A model generated the notes under the pieces. That model was not told the DNA's origin. It did no database searches and worked only from the letters and a program-made list of their open reading frames with translations. DNA of 5,956 bases from Chloroflexota bacterium (GTDB taxonomy: Bacteria > Chloroflexota > Anaerolineae > Anaerolineales > UBA4823). The stretch spans positions 1 to 5,956 of the forward strand of contig JAAZNS010000376.1 of assembly GCA_012798185.1 (NCBI GenBank), given 5' to 3'. Both the position numbers and the translations under genes were made by a program. Positions 1 to 5,326 of this stretch are shown here, in pieces (position 1 is the first letter of the stretch; every line of letters starts with the position of its first letter).

Positions 1-5
1 AGCAG

Positions 6-1001
6 ATGCCGTTATTTTCTAAAAAACCAAAGAAAACCATCACACGGCTTTTCTATGCCACAGATATCCATGGATCAGAACGGACATATCGGAAATTTAT
101 CAATGCCGGAAAATTTTATAATGTCAATGTATTAATTATGGGCGGCGATATTAGCGGAAAATTACTGATCCCGATTATCAAAGAATCAAACGGTCATTAT
201 CGTGCCACACTGCAGGGAGAAATTCGACACATAGAATCCGAAGATGAGTTAAAAAATCTTATTGAAAAAATCGGCATCCTGGGTTTTTATTATCAAGTCA
301 TGGACGAAGACGAGATGAAAACGATGCAATCCGATCCAAAGCTGGTCAATGAGCTTTTCCACAAACTAGCCCGCCAGCGATTGGAAAATTGGGTCGATCT
401 TGCAGAAACGCGGCTTAAAGGTACCGGGATAAAATGCTTCGTAACAGGCGGTAATGATGATGATCCCGAAGTATTAGAAGCCATTCATAAGCAGAATACC
501 GAATCGTTTTTTGCCTGCGAGGGACAGGTCGCTTTTATCGATCAAGATCATTCAATGATCAGCGTTGGGTATAGCACGCCCACCCCATGGAAAACACCGC
601 GTGAAATTTCGGATGAAAAATTATGGGATTTTATTGAGGATATGGTGGCAAAAGTGCCCGATTTAAGCCATGCCATTTTTAATTTTCACGATCCACCCCG
701 CGATTCTACCCTGGATACCTGCCCAATGCTGGATTGGAGCACTGATCCTCCTACACCAATCGTAAAGGGCGGGCAAATTGTAATGCACGGCGCAGGCAGC
801 CAATCTGTCCGTCGGGCAATCGAAACTCATCAGCCCATGCTGGGTTTACATGGACATATCCATGAATCTCAAGCCGTCATGAAAATTGGGCGCACCACCT
901 GCATTAATCCCGGAAGTGAATATGGCGAGGGATTCCTGCGCGGCTGTTTAATCAACATTTGCGATGGCAATGTTGAAAGTTTCCAAATGACCAATGGGTA
1001 A
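6..1001 (+). CDS. Calcineurin-like metallophosphoesterase, 331 aa
   Basis: A probable cytoplasmic two-metal phosphoesterase; its substrate cannot be read from the sequence. All five family motifs are visible: D20-x-H22 (ATDIHG), G47-D48 (GGDISG), G149-N150-D151 (GGNDDD), H228 (NFHDPP) and H282-G-H284-I-H286 (HGHIHE). These residues bind the binuclear metal centre in this superfamily, so the enzyme is probably active. About 100 residues separate the GD and GND motifs. The stretch at roughly 60-135 is charged and helical-looking, and looks like an insertion or cap relative to compact members. There is no signal peptide or membrane segment; the N-terminus is basic (KKPKK). ATG at 6 gives a natural start shortly before the first beta strand, but only five bases lie upstream, so a ribosome site cannot be judged and a longer start is possible. 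The gene is followed by 145 bp and then the permease. Co-transcription is possible but unproven. Family call is firm; role is unknown. Confidence 0.9.
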   Translation: MPLFSKKPKKTITRLFYATDIHGSERTYRKFINAGKFYNVNVLIMGGDISGKLLIPIIKESNGHYRATLQGEIRHIESEDELKNLIEKIGILGFYYQVMDEDEMKTMQSDPKLVNELFHKLARQRLENWVDLAETRLKGTGIKCFVTGGNDDDPEVLEAIHKQNTESFFACEGQVAFIDQDHSMISVGYSTPTPWKTPREISDEKLWDFIEDMVAKVPDLSHAIFNFHDPPRDSTLDTCPMLDWSTDPPTPIVKGGQIVMHGAGSQSVRRAIETHQPMLGLHGHIHESQAVMKIGRTTCINPGSEYGEGFLRGCLINICDGNVESFQMTNG

Positions 1002-1025
1002 TCGCAGCCTTTGGCGGAATGTGCG

Positions 1026-1034
1026 AAAGGAGGT
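1026..1034 (+). promoter_or_regulatory. Orphan Shine-Dalgarno-like sequence AAAGGAGGT
   Basis: AAAGGAGGT is a near-perfect match to the anti-Shine-Dalgarno complement, yet no ATG, GTG or TTG lies 4-12 bases downstream. CCTTT at 1008-1012 can pair with AAAGG at 1026-1030 across a 13-nt loop, which would hide it in a small hairpin. It lies 25 bases after the phosphoesterase stop. It may be the remnant of a lost gene start, a ribosome standby or regulatory site, or chance. The sequence is certain; function is not. Confidence 0.35.
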
Positions 1035-1133
1035 AATAGCCAAATAATTCTCATCAACAAAGCTTCTATTATTGGTAGTTTAAGTAGTTGTCATAATTGT
1101 GGTTTAGTTTATGAGTACGGTTGTACAAATAAT

Positions 1134-1140
1134 AAAGGAG
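1134..1140 (+). promoter_or_regulatory. Ribosome binding site deciding the permease start
   Basis: AAAGGAG sits six bases before ATG 1147. The longer in-frame alternative at ATG 1111 has no comparable site upstream, so the 12 extra residues it would add are rejected. Confidence 0.85.
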
Positions 1141-1146
1141 AAAATC

Positions 1147-2994
1147 ATGGCAACAACAACTGCTCAACCAGAAGTATTTGTTCGTAAAGCCTCCGGGCTT
1201 GTTCGTGTTATGTCCCCCTGGGCTGCATTCGTCTATAATATTTTGACCATGGGTTTGATCTTCCCCTGGACTTACCTTTGGGCTCCCGGCGCCCTTCCGG
1301 GCGGCAAGCTTTGGATCGGTATTCTGCTTGCGATGATCATCGAAATTCCAGTGGCATTTGTGTACGTTTGGCTTTCCACCGCTATGCCCCGCTCCGGCGG
1401 AGACTATGTTTTCGAAAGCCGTGTATTTGGCGGCGGTGTCGCGTTTACGGTAGTCATGTCCGGTTATGTTATTTGGATTCTGCAATGGGTCGCCCTTTCC
1501 GGCTGGTTGATCTCATACCTGGGCTTTGCTCCGTTGTTTTTAGGGTTAGGTGCAACCTTAGGAAACGCAACGCTGTCTTCTATCGGTGTATGGTTTACCC
1601 AATCTACTGGAATAATTATCATGAGTATTTTGAATGCGTTGGTCGCATTGATCATACTCTGTTCGGGGTTTAAGAATTATGTCAAATTACAGAGCGTCAT
1701 GATCATCTGTATGGGAATTGCTTTTGCCACAACCCTGATTGTTTTGTTCTTCACCGATCCTGCTACCGTTGAAGCAAAACTCAATGCATTTTCGGCTGCA
1801 TCGGGCGGGAGTGCGAACTTTTATCAGGAAGCCATTGCCGCAGTGACAGCCGCTGGTATTGATCTCAACCCGCCCTTCAGCCTGCTGGCAACTTTGATGG
1901 TGGCTCCCATTGCCTGGACATCCCTGCAATGGGCAACTTACTCTGCCCAGCAAAATGGTGAGATAAAAGATGCCCGCTCTTTCAAGAGCCAAACCTTTAT
2001 TCTGGTTGGTTCACTCATCGTTACCGGCATCCTTCTTGCTCTCCTGGCGGTCGGCATGGAGAAAGCGATTGGCTCTCAATTCCTTTATGTTGCAGGCGCT
2101 GGTTATTGGTCGCTCATCGGAGAAGCCACTATTGCTGGGTTCAACTTATGGCCACCCATCCTGGCTGTAGCGCTGACAGGAAGTCCTATCGTAGTCCTTC
2201 TGATTTCCATTGGTTATATCCTCAATGGTCATCAAATTGTACACAACTGCTATATTGGTATGACCCGCGTGATGGTAGCTATGTCCCTCGACCGCATTCT
2301 CCCCGAATGGATTAGTAAAGTCCACGAGAGATATCACACGCCGGTCAATGCTCACTTGGCATATTTCCTGGCAAGCATCCCCATCATCCTTTGCTACAAC
2401 CTGATTCCCACCTGGGTTGGTCTCACTCTGGGTGTAACTTTTGCCTGCGGTTATGTGTTCATCATCACCTGTCTGGCAGGCGCGTTATTGCCCTACAAAG
2501 CTAAAGATGTATACGAGAGTTCTCCGGGTGCCAAGTATAATGTCAACGGACTTATTGGCATTGTAGCAACTGCCATCGGTGTGGTTGCTTTCATCTGGAT
2601 TTCATGGGTGTTGGCAGTTCATGCCTTCGCCAGCTACCCCATTCTTATCTGGTTGACTCGTATTATCGCTATCGCTGCAGTGTTTGCTTTCTTATGGCCT
2701 ATGCGTCAACATATCGCAGATTGGTTCAGCGGTAAACCCATGCCATTGCTCTCTGCCCTGGGTATGCTGGGCGGTGGTTTAGGTATGGCCATGGTGGTAG
2801 CATTCCTGCTCGAGCCAGCCTTAGGCGTTTTGGGCAATTGGAATTTTGAGAATTTCCCCTCCAATCTTTGGGCACAGATCATTGCATTTGGCGTAATCAT
2901 CATTAGCGCTCTCTGGTATTGGTTAGCAAAGAACGCTCAAAAGAGCAAAGGCATTAACGTTGAAAACGCCTTCCGGGAGATCCCGCCCGAATAA
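1147..2994 (+). CDS. APC-superfamily amino acid/amine permease, 615 aa
   Basis: An inner-membrane secondary transporter of the amino acid-polyamine-organocation superfamily. It would import an amino acid or amine, probably with cation coupling; the substrate is not identifiable. Hydrophobic segments lie near residues 22-45, 55-77, 97-122, 152-174, 183-202, 246-262, 283-304, 334-356, 405-449 (two), 465-490, 497-517, 533-555 and 575-593. That is about 14 membrane spans rather than the usual 12, and the protein is longer than typical members of about 450-500 aa. Family signatures are AMPRSGGDYVFESR (79-92) after span 2, GEIKDARS (271-278), and SLDRILPEW with HTPVNAH (380-403) in the cytoplasmic loop before span 9 or 10. 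A loop of about 45 residues (203-245) faces outside. ATG 1147 is chosen over ATG 1111 because AAAGGAG precedes it. A perfect inverted repeat follows 22 bases after the stop. The downstream choline kinase-like gene suggests an amino-alcohol or methylated-amine substrate, which is inference only. Confidence 0.9.
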   Translation: MATTTAQPEVFVRKASGLVRVMSPWAAFVYNILTMGLIFPWTYLWAPGALPGGKLWIGILLAMIIEIPVAFVYVWLSTAMPRSGGDYVFESRVFGGGVAFTVVMSGYVIWILQWVALSGWLISYLGFAPLFLGLGATLGNATLSSIGVWFTQSTGIIIMSILNALVALIILCSGFKNYVKLQSVMIICMGIAFATTLIVLFFTDPATVEAKLNAFSAASGGSANFYQEAIAAVTAAGIDLNPPFSLLATLMVAPIAWTSLQWATYSAQQNGEIKDARSFKSQTFILVGSLIVTGILLALLAVGMEKAIGSQFLYVAGAGYWSLIGEATIAGFNLWPPILAVALTGSPIVVLLISIGYILNGHQIVHNCYIGMTRVMVAMSLDRILPEWISKVHERYHTPVNAHLAYFLASIPIILCYNLIPTWVGLTLGVTFACGYVFIITCLAGALLPYKAKDVYESSPGAKYNVNGLIGIVATAIGVVAFIWISWVLAVHAFASYPILIWLTRIIAIAAVFAFLWPMRQHIADWFSGKPMPLLSALGMLGGGLGMAMVVAFLLEPALGVLGNWNFENFPSNLWAQIIAFGVIIISALWYWLAKNAQKSKGINVENAFREIPPE

Positions 2995-3016
2995 ACCTTT
3001 TCCAATTGAATACTTA

Positions 3017-3054
3017 TTGAGTCAGCGATTAATAAAAACTAATCGCTGACTCAA
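3017..3054. repeat. Perfect 15-bp inverted repeat (hairpin) after the permease
   Basis: TTGAGTCAGCGATTA (3017-3031) is exactly complementary to TAATCGCTGACTCAA (3040-3054), with an 8-nt A-rich loop. It starts 22 bases after the permease stop. No T-run follows on either strand, so it does not look like a standard intrinsic terminator. It may protect or process the mRNA 3' end, partly attenuate transcription into the kinase gene, or bind a dimeric regulator as DNA. The structure is certain; the role is open. Confidence 0.7.
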
Positions 3055-3129
3055 CATGAAGTGTTGCTCTGAATTAGAATATCCGGGGGAAATTAATAAA
3101 AAGATATCGCTATCGGCTTGTCGATGAAC

Positions 3130-3138
3130 GAAGGTGAT
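3130..3138 (+). promoter_or_regulatory. Ribosome binding site deciding the kinase start
   Basis: GAAGGTGAT immediately precedes ATG 3142 and matches the extended Shine-Dalgarno complement (GGTGAT part). In-frame starts at TTG 3118 and ATG 3124 lack a site at proper spacing, so 3142 is preferred. Confidence 0.65.
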
Positions 3139-3141
3139 GTG

Positions 3142-4050
3142 ATGACAATTACAATTGAGGAAGTAATTCAAAAAATCCCCGATTGGCGTGGAAAATCAAT
3201 CGAAAGCCAGCCTCTTTCCGGCGGATTGACAAACACCAATTATAAAGTGACTGTCGATGGAACACCTTATTTTGTGCGTGTACCTGGCGCCAGTACCGAA
3301 TTGCTGGCTGTAGACCGGCAAAATGAATATGAAAATTCCAAAGCAGCTGCGCTAGCTGGCGTGGGACCAAAAGTTATTCACTACCTCCCCGAAGAAAAGG
3401 TGATGGTGCTGGAGTTCATCTTTGGCAAAACGATGTCTAACGAATCCCTCCAGGCACCTGGCATGCCAACCAGAATCGCACAATCGTTAAAAATGTTACA
3501 CGCTGGTCCGCGTTTTTACTCCGATTTCAACATGTTCCGGTTGACTGAATTTTACTTAAACATTGTCAAAGAGCATGATGTAAAAATTCCAGAAGGATAT
3601 TATGATCGTATGCCAACGGTGAACCGCATCGAACAAGCGACTTTGGTGAACCCCCTGCCGACCGTGCCTTGCAACAATGATCTCCTTGCAGAAAACTATA
3701 TCGACGATGGCAAGATGCTGCGATTGATCGATTTTGAATACAGCGGCAACAACGACCCTTGTTTTGAGCTAGGAAATACCTGCCAGGAATTGAAATACGA
3801 TGAAGCTCGTATCGTTGAACTCTGCGAGGCGTATTTCGGGAAAGCCACTGCCAGCAAATTGGCGCGCATGAAACTCAATATGATCATGTCGGATGTCGGC
3901 TGGACACTCTGGGCTGCCATACAACAAAAAATATCCAAGATCAATTATGACTTTTGGGGGTGGGCAATCGAACGTTGGGGCAGAGCAGTAGAAAAAATAG
4001 ATTCCCCCCAATTCGAGCGTTGGCTTGTAGATGTTCAAAACGCAGATTGA
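3142..4050 (+). CDS. Choline/ethanolamine kinase-like phosphotransferase, 302 aa
   Basis: A cytoplasmic ATP-dependent small-molecule kinase of the choline kinase/APH fold, likely phosphorylating an amino alcohol. The N-lobe shows the nucleotide loop LSGGLTNTNYKV (26-37), the strand YFVRVPG (43-49) with Arg where a Lys or Arg binds ATP phosphates, and Glu62/Glu64 in the following helix. The catalytic loop is CNNDLLAEN (177-185): the catalytic-base position D180 and N185 are kept, but N178 replaces the usual His of the H-x-D-x4-N Brenner motif. The metal motif is IDFEYSGNNDPCFELGN (196-212), with D197 and E199. Near the C-terminus WTLWAAIQQKIS (254-265) matches the eukaryotic choline kinase WGLWSIVQAKIS signature. 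W254 and W257 correspond to human CHKA Trp420 and Trp423 of the choline pocket, and Y200 to Tyr333 (from memory). Length is typical of bacterial members. A longer start at 3124 is possible but has no good ribosome site. An aminoglycoside kinase role is unlikely given the aromatic signature. Confidence 0.85.
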   Translation: MTITIEEVIQKIPDWRGKSIESQPLSGGLTNTNYKVTVDGTPYFVRVPGASTELLAVDRQNEYENSKAAALAGVGPKVIHYLPEEKVMVLEFIFGKTMSNESLQAPGMPTRIAQSLKMLHAGPRFYSDFNMFRLTEFYLNIVKEHDVKIPEGYYDRMPTVNRIEQATLVNPLPTVPCNNDLLAENYIDDGKMLRLIDFEYSGNNDPCFELGNTCQELKYDEARIVELCEAYFGKATASKLARMKLNMIMSDVGWTLWAAIQQKISKINYDFWGWAIERWGRAVEKIDSPQFERWLVDVQNAD

Positions 4051-4137
4051 TCATTTTCAGGGTATCAGGTGTCAGTATTTAATGATCAGTAACTAAAAAA
4101 AATTATTCTCATGGGGCTGTCCTAAAAGTAGGCTGTC

Positions 4138-4158
4138 ACCCTGAGCGAAGCGAAGGGT
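4138..4158 (+). repeat. REP-like mini-hairpin, left unit
   Basis: ACCCT (4138-4142) pairs with AGGGT (4154-4158) around the 11-nt loop GAGCGAAGCGA (4143-4153). The loop sequence is the core of a scattered repeat I recall from Chloroflexota and other genomes, where the flanking stem varies but stays paired. Confidence 0.65.
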
Positions 4159-4178
4159 CTATTCATTACATAAAAGGG

Positions 4179-4199
4179 ATGTTTCGCTACGCTCAACAT
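4179..4199 (-). repeat. REP-like mini-hairpin, right unit (inverted)
   Basis: ATGTT (4179-4183) pairs with AACAT (4195-4199) around TCGCTACGCTC (4184-4194). On the minus strand the loop is GAGCGTAGCGA, one base different from the left unit. The stem differs from the left unit at several positions on both sides, yet remains fully paired. Confidence 0.65.
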
Positions 4200-4231
4200 G
4201 ACAAAATCGACTTTTAGGACAGCCCCTTTTT

Positions 4232-4401
4232 CTTTTCTCTTTATATCCTTCTTTATTCAAAAATAATATTATCTCTCATTCAATAAAAAAAGGCTGTAAT
4301 TGATTCCTGCCGTTTTTCTATCTATAAGTTTTTTTGTGCCCGCACGATAACTTAAACAAAATGAGAGAATATCAAAAATTCCTTAAAATTTCTCTAAATT
4401 C
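4232..4401 (+). promoter_or_regulatory. AT-rich control region upstream of the DeoR promoter
   Basis: No gene is visible here. TCTCTCATT (4272-4280) has an exact inverted copy AATGAGAGA (4360-4368), and TATT precedes the shared CTCTCATT core in both after allowing a 2-bp shift. AGAGAA (4364-4369) also faces TTCTCT (4390-4395) across 20 bp just before the -35 box. Such boxes are candidate operators for the adjacent regulator, but the AT-rich background makes chance matches likely. Confidence 0.35.
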
Positions 4402-4430
4402 TTGCAATTACTTTCAATTATTGCTATAAT
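4402..4430 (+). promoter_or_regulatory. Sigma-70 promoter of the regulator gene
   Basis: TTGCAA (4402-4407; 4 of 6 to consensus) and TATAAT (4425-4430; perfect) are separated by exactly 17 bp. Transcription would start near 4437, giving a leader of about 25 nt before ATG 4462. The spacer contains an inverted pair, GCAAT (4404-4408) and ATTGC (4420-4424), and a direct CAATTA repeat. A repressor bound there would block RNA polymerase. Confidence 0.75.
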
Positions 4431-4461
4431 TTTAATCAATCATTTCCAGAATCATTCAAAT

Positions 4462-5280
4462 ATGTTCAAAGAATCAATCACACGGCTCCCCGAAAACGGC
4501 AATCTTATACCAGCACAGCGCTACGATCTAATCCAAAAACACCTGGCATCCTATAAAATTGCCACTTATACGTCACTGGCAGAGCTGTTGAAAGTATCGG
4601 AATCCACCGTCCGCCGCGACCTGGAATGGATGGAACAACAAGGGATATTAGAACGCACCCGCGGCGGTGCTATTCTCAATCAGCATATCCGCGCCGAGGC
4701 AGAATATATCAAAAGAGCCGAGCGTTTAATCGAAGAGAAAAGCTTAATCGGTAAAGCCTCAGCTGCTTTATTGGAGCCTGGCGATGTTGTTTTCATGAAC
4801 AGCGGCACAACCACCGCACAAGTGATCAAACACATTAACGGCATTCCTAATGTAACGGTAATCACAAATAATACATTCCCTCTTACCGAATCGCGCGATT
4901 TAGATTTCGAATTAGTGGTCATCGGCGGAACATACCTGCCCCTATCCAAAGCCATTGTTGGTCCATTTTCAACTGATAATCTCGATCGGTTATACGCCAC
5001 CAAATGCTTTATCGGCGTTGAAGGGATAAGCCTTAAATATGGCTGCACGGTATCCACTTTTGCTGAAGCCGAGATCATTCGCTTGATGATCGAACATACT
5101 CAAGAACAGGTTATTATCGTTGCCGATCATACCAAATGGGGTTCGGTATCCAATCATCTGATCGCCCGCATCGATCAAATTCACACACTGGTTACTGATG
5201 AAGGTTTTGATGTCAATGCTCGTATATCGCTACTGGGACGTTCAGTAGATGTGATCGTTGCACGTAAATCAAAAAATTAG
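4462..5280 (+). CDS. DeoR/GlpR-family transcriptional regulator, 272 aa
   Basis: A cytoplasmic DNA-binding regulator, usually a repressor released by a phosphorylated metabolite. A winged helix-turn-helix spans about 18-71, with the recognition helix VSESTVRRDLEWMEQQG (45-61) and the wing RTRGGAI (66-72), typical of DeoR proteins. The C-terminal sensor domain, with an isomerase-like fold, shows FMNSGTTTAQVIKHI (111-125), the phosphate-binding SGTTT loop, then ITNN (134-137), GG at 155-156, GP at 167-168 and ADHTKWG (221-227), the counterpart of the usual ADSSKFG. ATG 4462 is chosen because the longer in-frame TTG at 4402 lies inside the -35 box and would precede the transcript. No Shine-Dalgarno is evident before 4462. 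The N-terminus is about 15 residues longer than common members. A 46-bp gap to the next gene suggests co-transcription and control of that gene. The effector is unknown; a phosphorylated product of the upstream kinase is an attractive guess. Confidence 0.9.
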   Translation: MFKESITRLPENGNLIPAQRYDLIQKHLASYKIATYTSLAELLKVSESTVRRDLEWMEQQGILERTRGGAILNQHIRAEAEYIKRAERLIEEKSLIGKASAALLEPGDVVFMNSGTTTAQVIKHINGIPNVTVITNNTFPLTESRDLDFELVVIGGTYLPLSKAIVGPFSTDNLDRLYATKCFIGVEGISLKYGCTVSTFAEAEIIRLMIEHTQEQVIIVADHTKWGSVSNHLIARIDQIHTLVTDEGFDVNARISLLGRSVDVIVARKSKN

Positions 5281-5292
5281 TAAATATTACAT

Positions 5293-5306
5293 TTTTTGAT
5301 CGAAAA
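5293..5306. repeat. Near-perfect 14-bp palindrome between regulator and oxidoreductase
   Basis: TTTTTGATCGAAAA is self-complementary except at the pair flanking the central GATC. It lies 12 bases after the regulator stop and before the ribosome site of the oxidoreductase. It could be an operator, but short AT-rich palindromes are common. Confidence 0.25.
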
Positions 5307-5326
5307 TCTTTTCAGGAGAAAAAACC

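Larger units (their letters stand above)
4113..4226. mobile_element. 114-bp MITE-like element with 17-bp perfect terminal inverted repeats
   Basis: GGGGCTGTCCTAAAAGT (4113-4129) is the exact reverse complement of ACTTTTAGGACAGCCCC (4210-4226). The 80-bp interior has no coding potential and is itself largely an imperfect palindrome: TGTCA-type ends and two GAGCG(A/T)AGCGA cores face each other around a centre near 4169. The termini resemble those of insertion sequences starting GGGGCTGTCC(C/T)AAAAG as I remember them, so the element may be a non-autonomous derivative moved in trans by such a transposase. No clear target duplication is visible (flanks CTCAT and TTTTT). It sits between the kinase and regulator genes. 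Confidence 0.7.
4113..4231 (+). terminator. Possible terminator made by the element's inverted repeats plus T-run
   Basis: The 17-bp stem (4113-4129 with 4210-4226) is GC-rich at its base (GGGGCTGTCC/GGACAGCCCC) and is followed at once by TTTTT at 4227-4231 and a T-rich tail. It could end transcription arriving from the kinase gene and insulate the regulator promoter. The 80-nt loop is long for a standard terminator, but it can itself fold, so efficiency is uncertain. Confidence 0.4.

Noticed and set aside
1088..1115. Possible permease promoter TTGTCA-16 bp-TATGAG
   Set aside because: The -35 box is fair but the -10 is weak, and other equally weak combinations (for example CATAAT at 1092) exist in this AT-rich spacer.
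1002..1146. Riboswitch upstream of the permease
   Set aside because: I looked for glycine, guanidine, SAM, preQ1 and cobalamin-type signatures and saw no recognisable core, only the small CCTTT/AAAGG pairing.
1044..1187. Possible small Cys-rich peptide frame downstream of the orphan ribosome site
   Set aside because: It lacks ATG, GTG or TTG at the site and would need an ATA or ATT start; it also overlaps the permease start. Kept only as a remark within the orphan-site finding.
1069..1485. Reverse-strand open frame of 138 codons across the permease start
   Set aside because: It is antisense to a clear APC permease, has no family resemblance and no convincing ribosome site, and reads as low-complexity shadow sequence.
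1278..1673. Plus-strand open frame of 131 codons inside the permease gene
   Set aside because: It lies in an alternative frame of a well-supported membrane protein. Its Arg/Cys-rich composition is the usual shadow of a GC-containing hydrophobic coding frame.
3051..3080. Possible kinase promoter with -10 TAGAAT
   Set aside because: The only -35 at acceptable spacing is poor and overlaps the hairpin arm; not better than background.
4048..4088. Inverted repeat TGATCATT/AATGATCA around the kinase stop
   Set aside because: Only 8 bp, AT-rich with a 25-nt loop and no T-run after it; too weak to call a terminator.
4402..4461. N-terminal extension of the DeoR protein from TTG 4402
   Set aside because: That TTG is part of the -35 element, and the extension would precede the predicted transcript start. 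Its translation is not conserved-looking for the family.
4680..5078. Reverse-strand open frame of 132 codons inside the regulator gene
   Set aside because: It is antisense to an intact DeoR-family coding sequence, with no recognisable domain.
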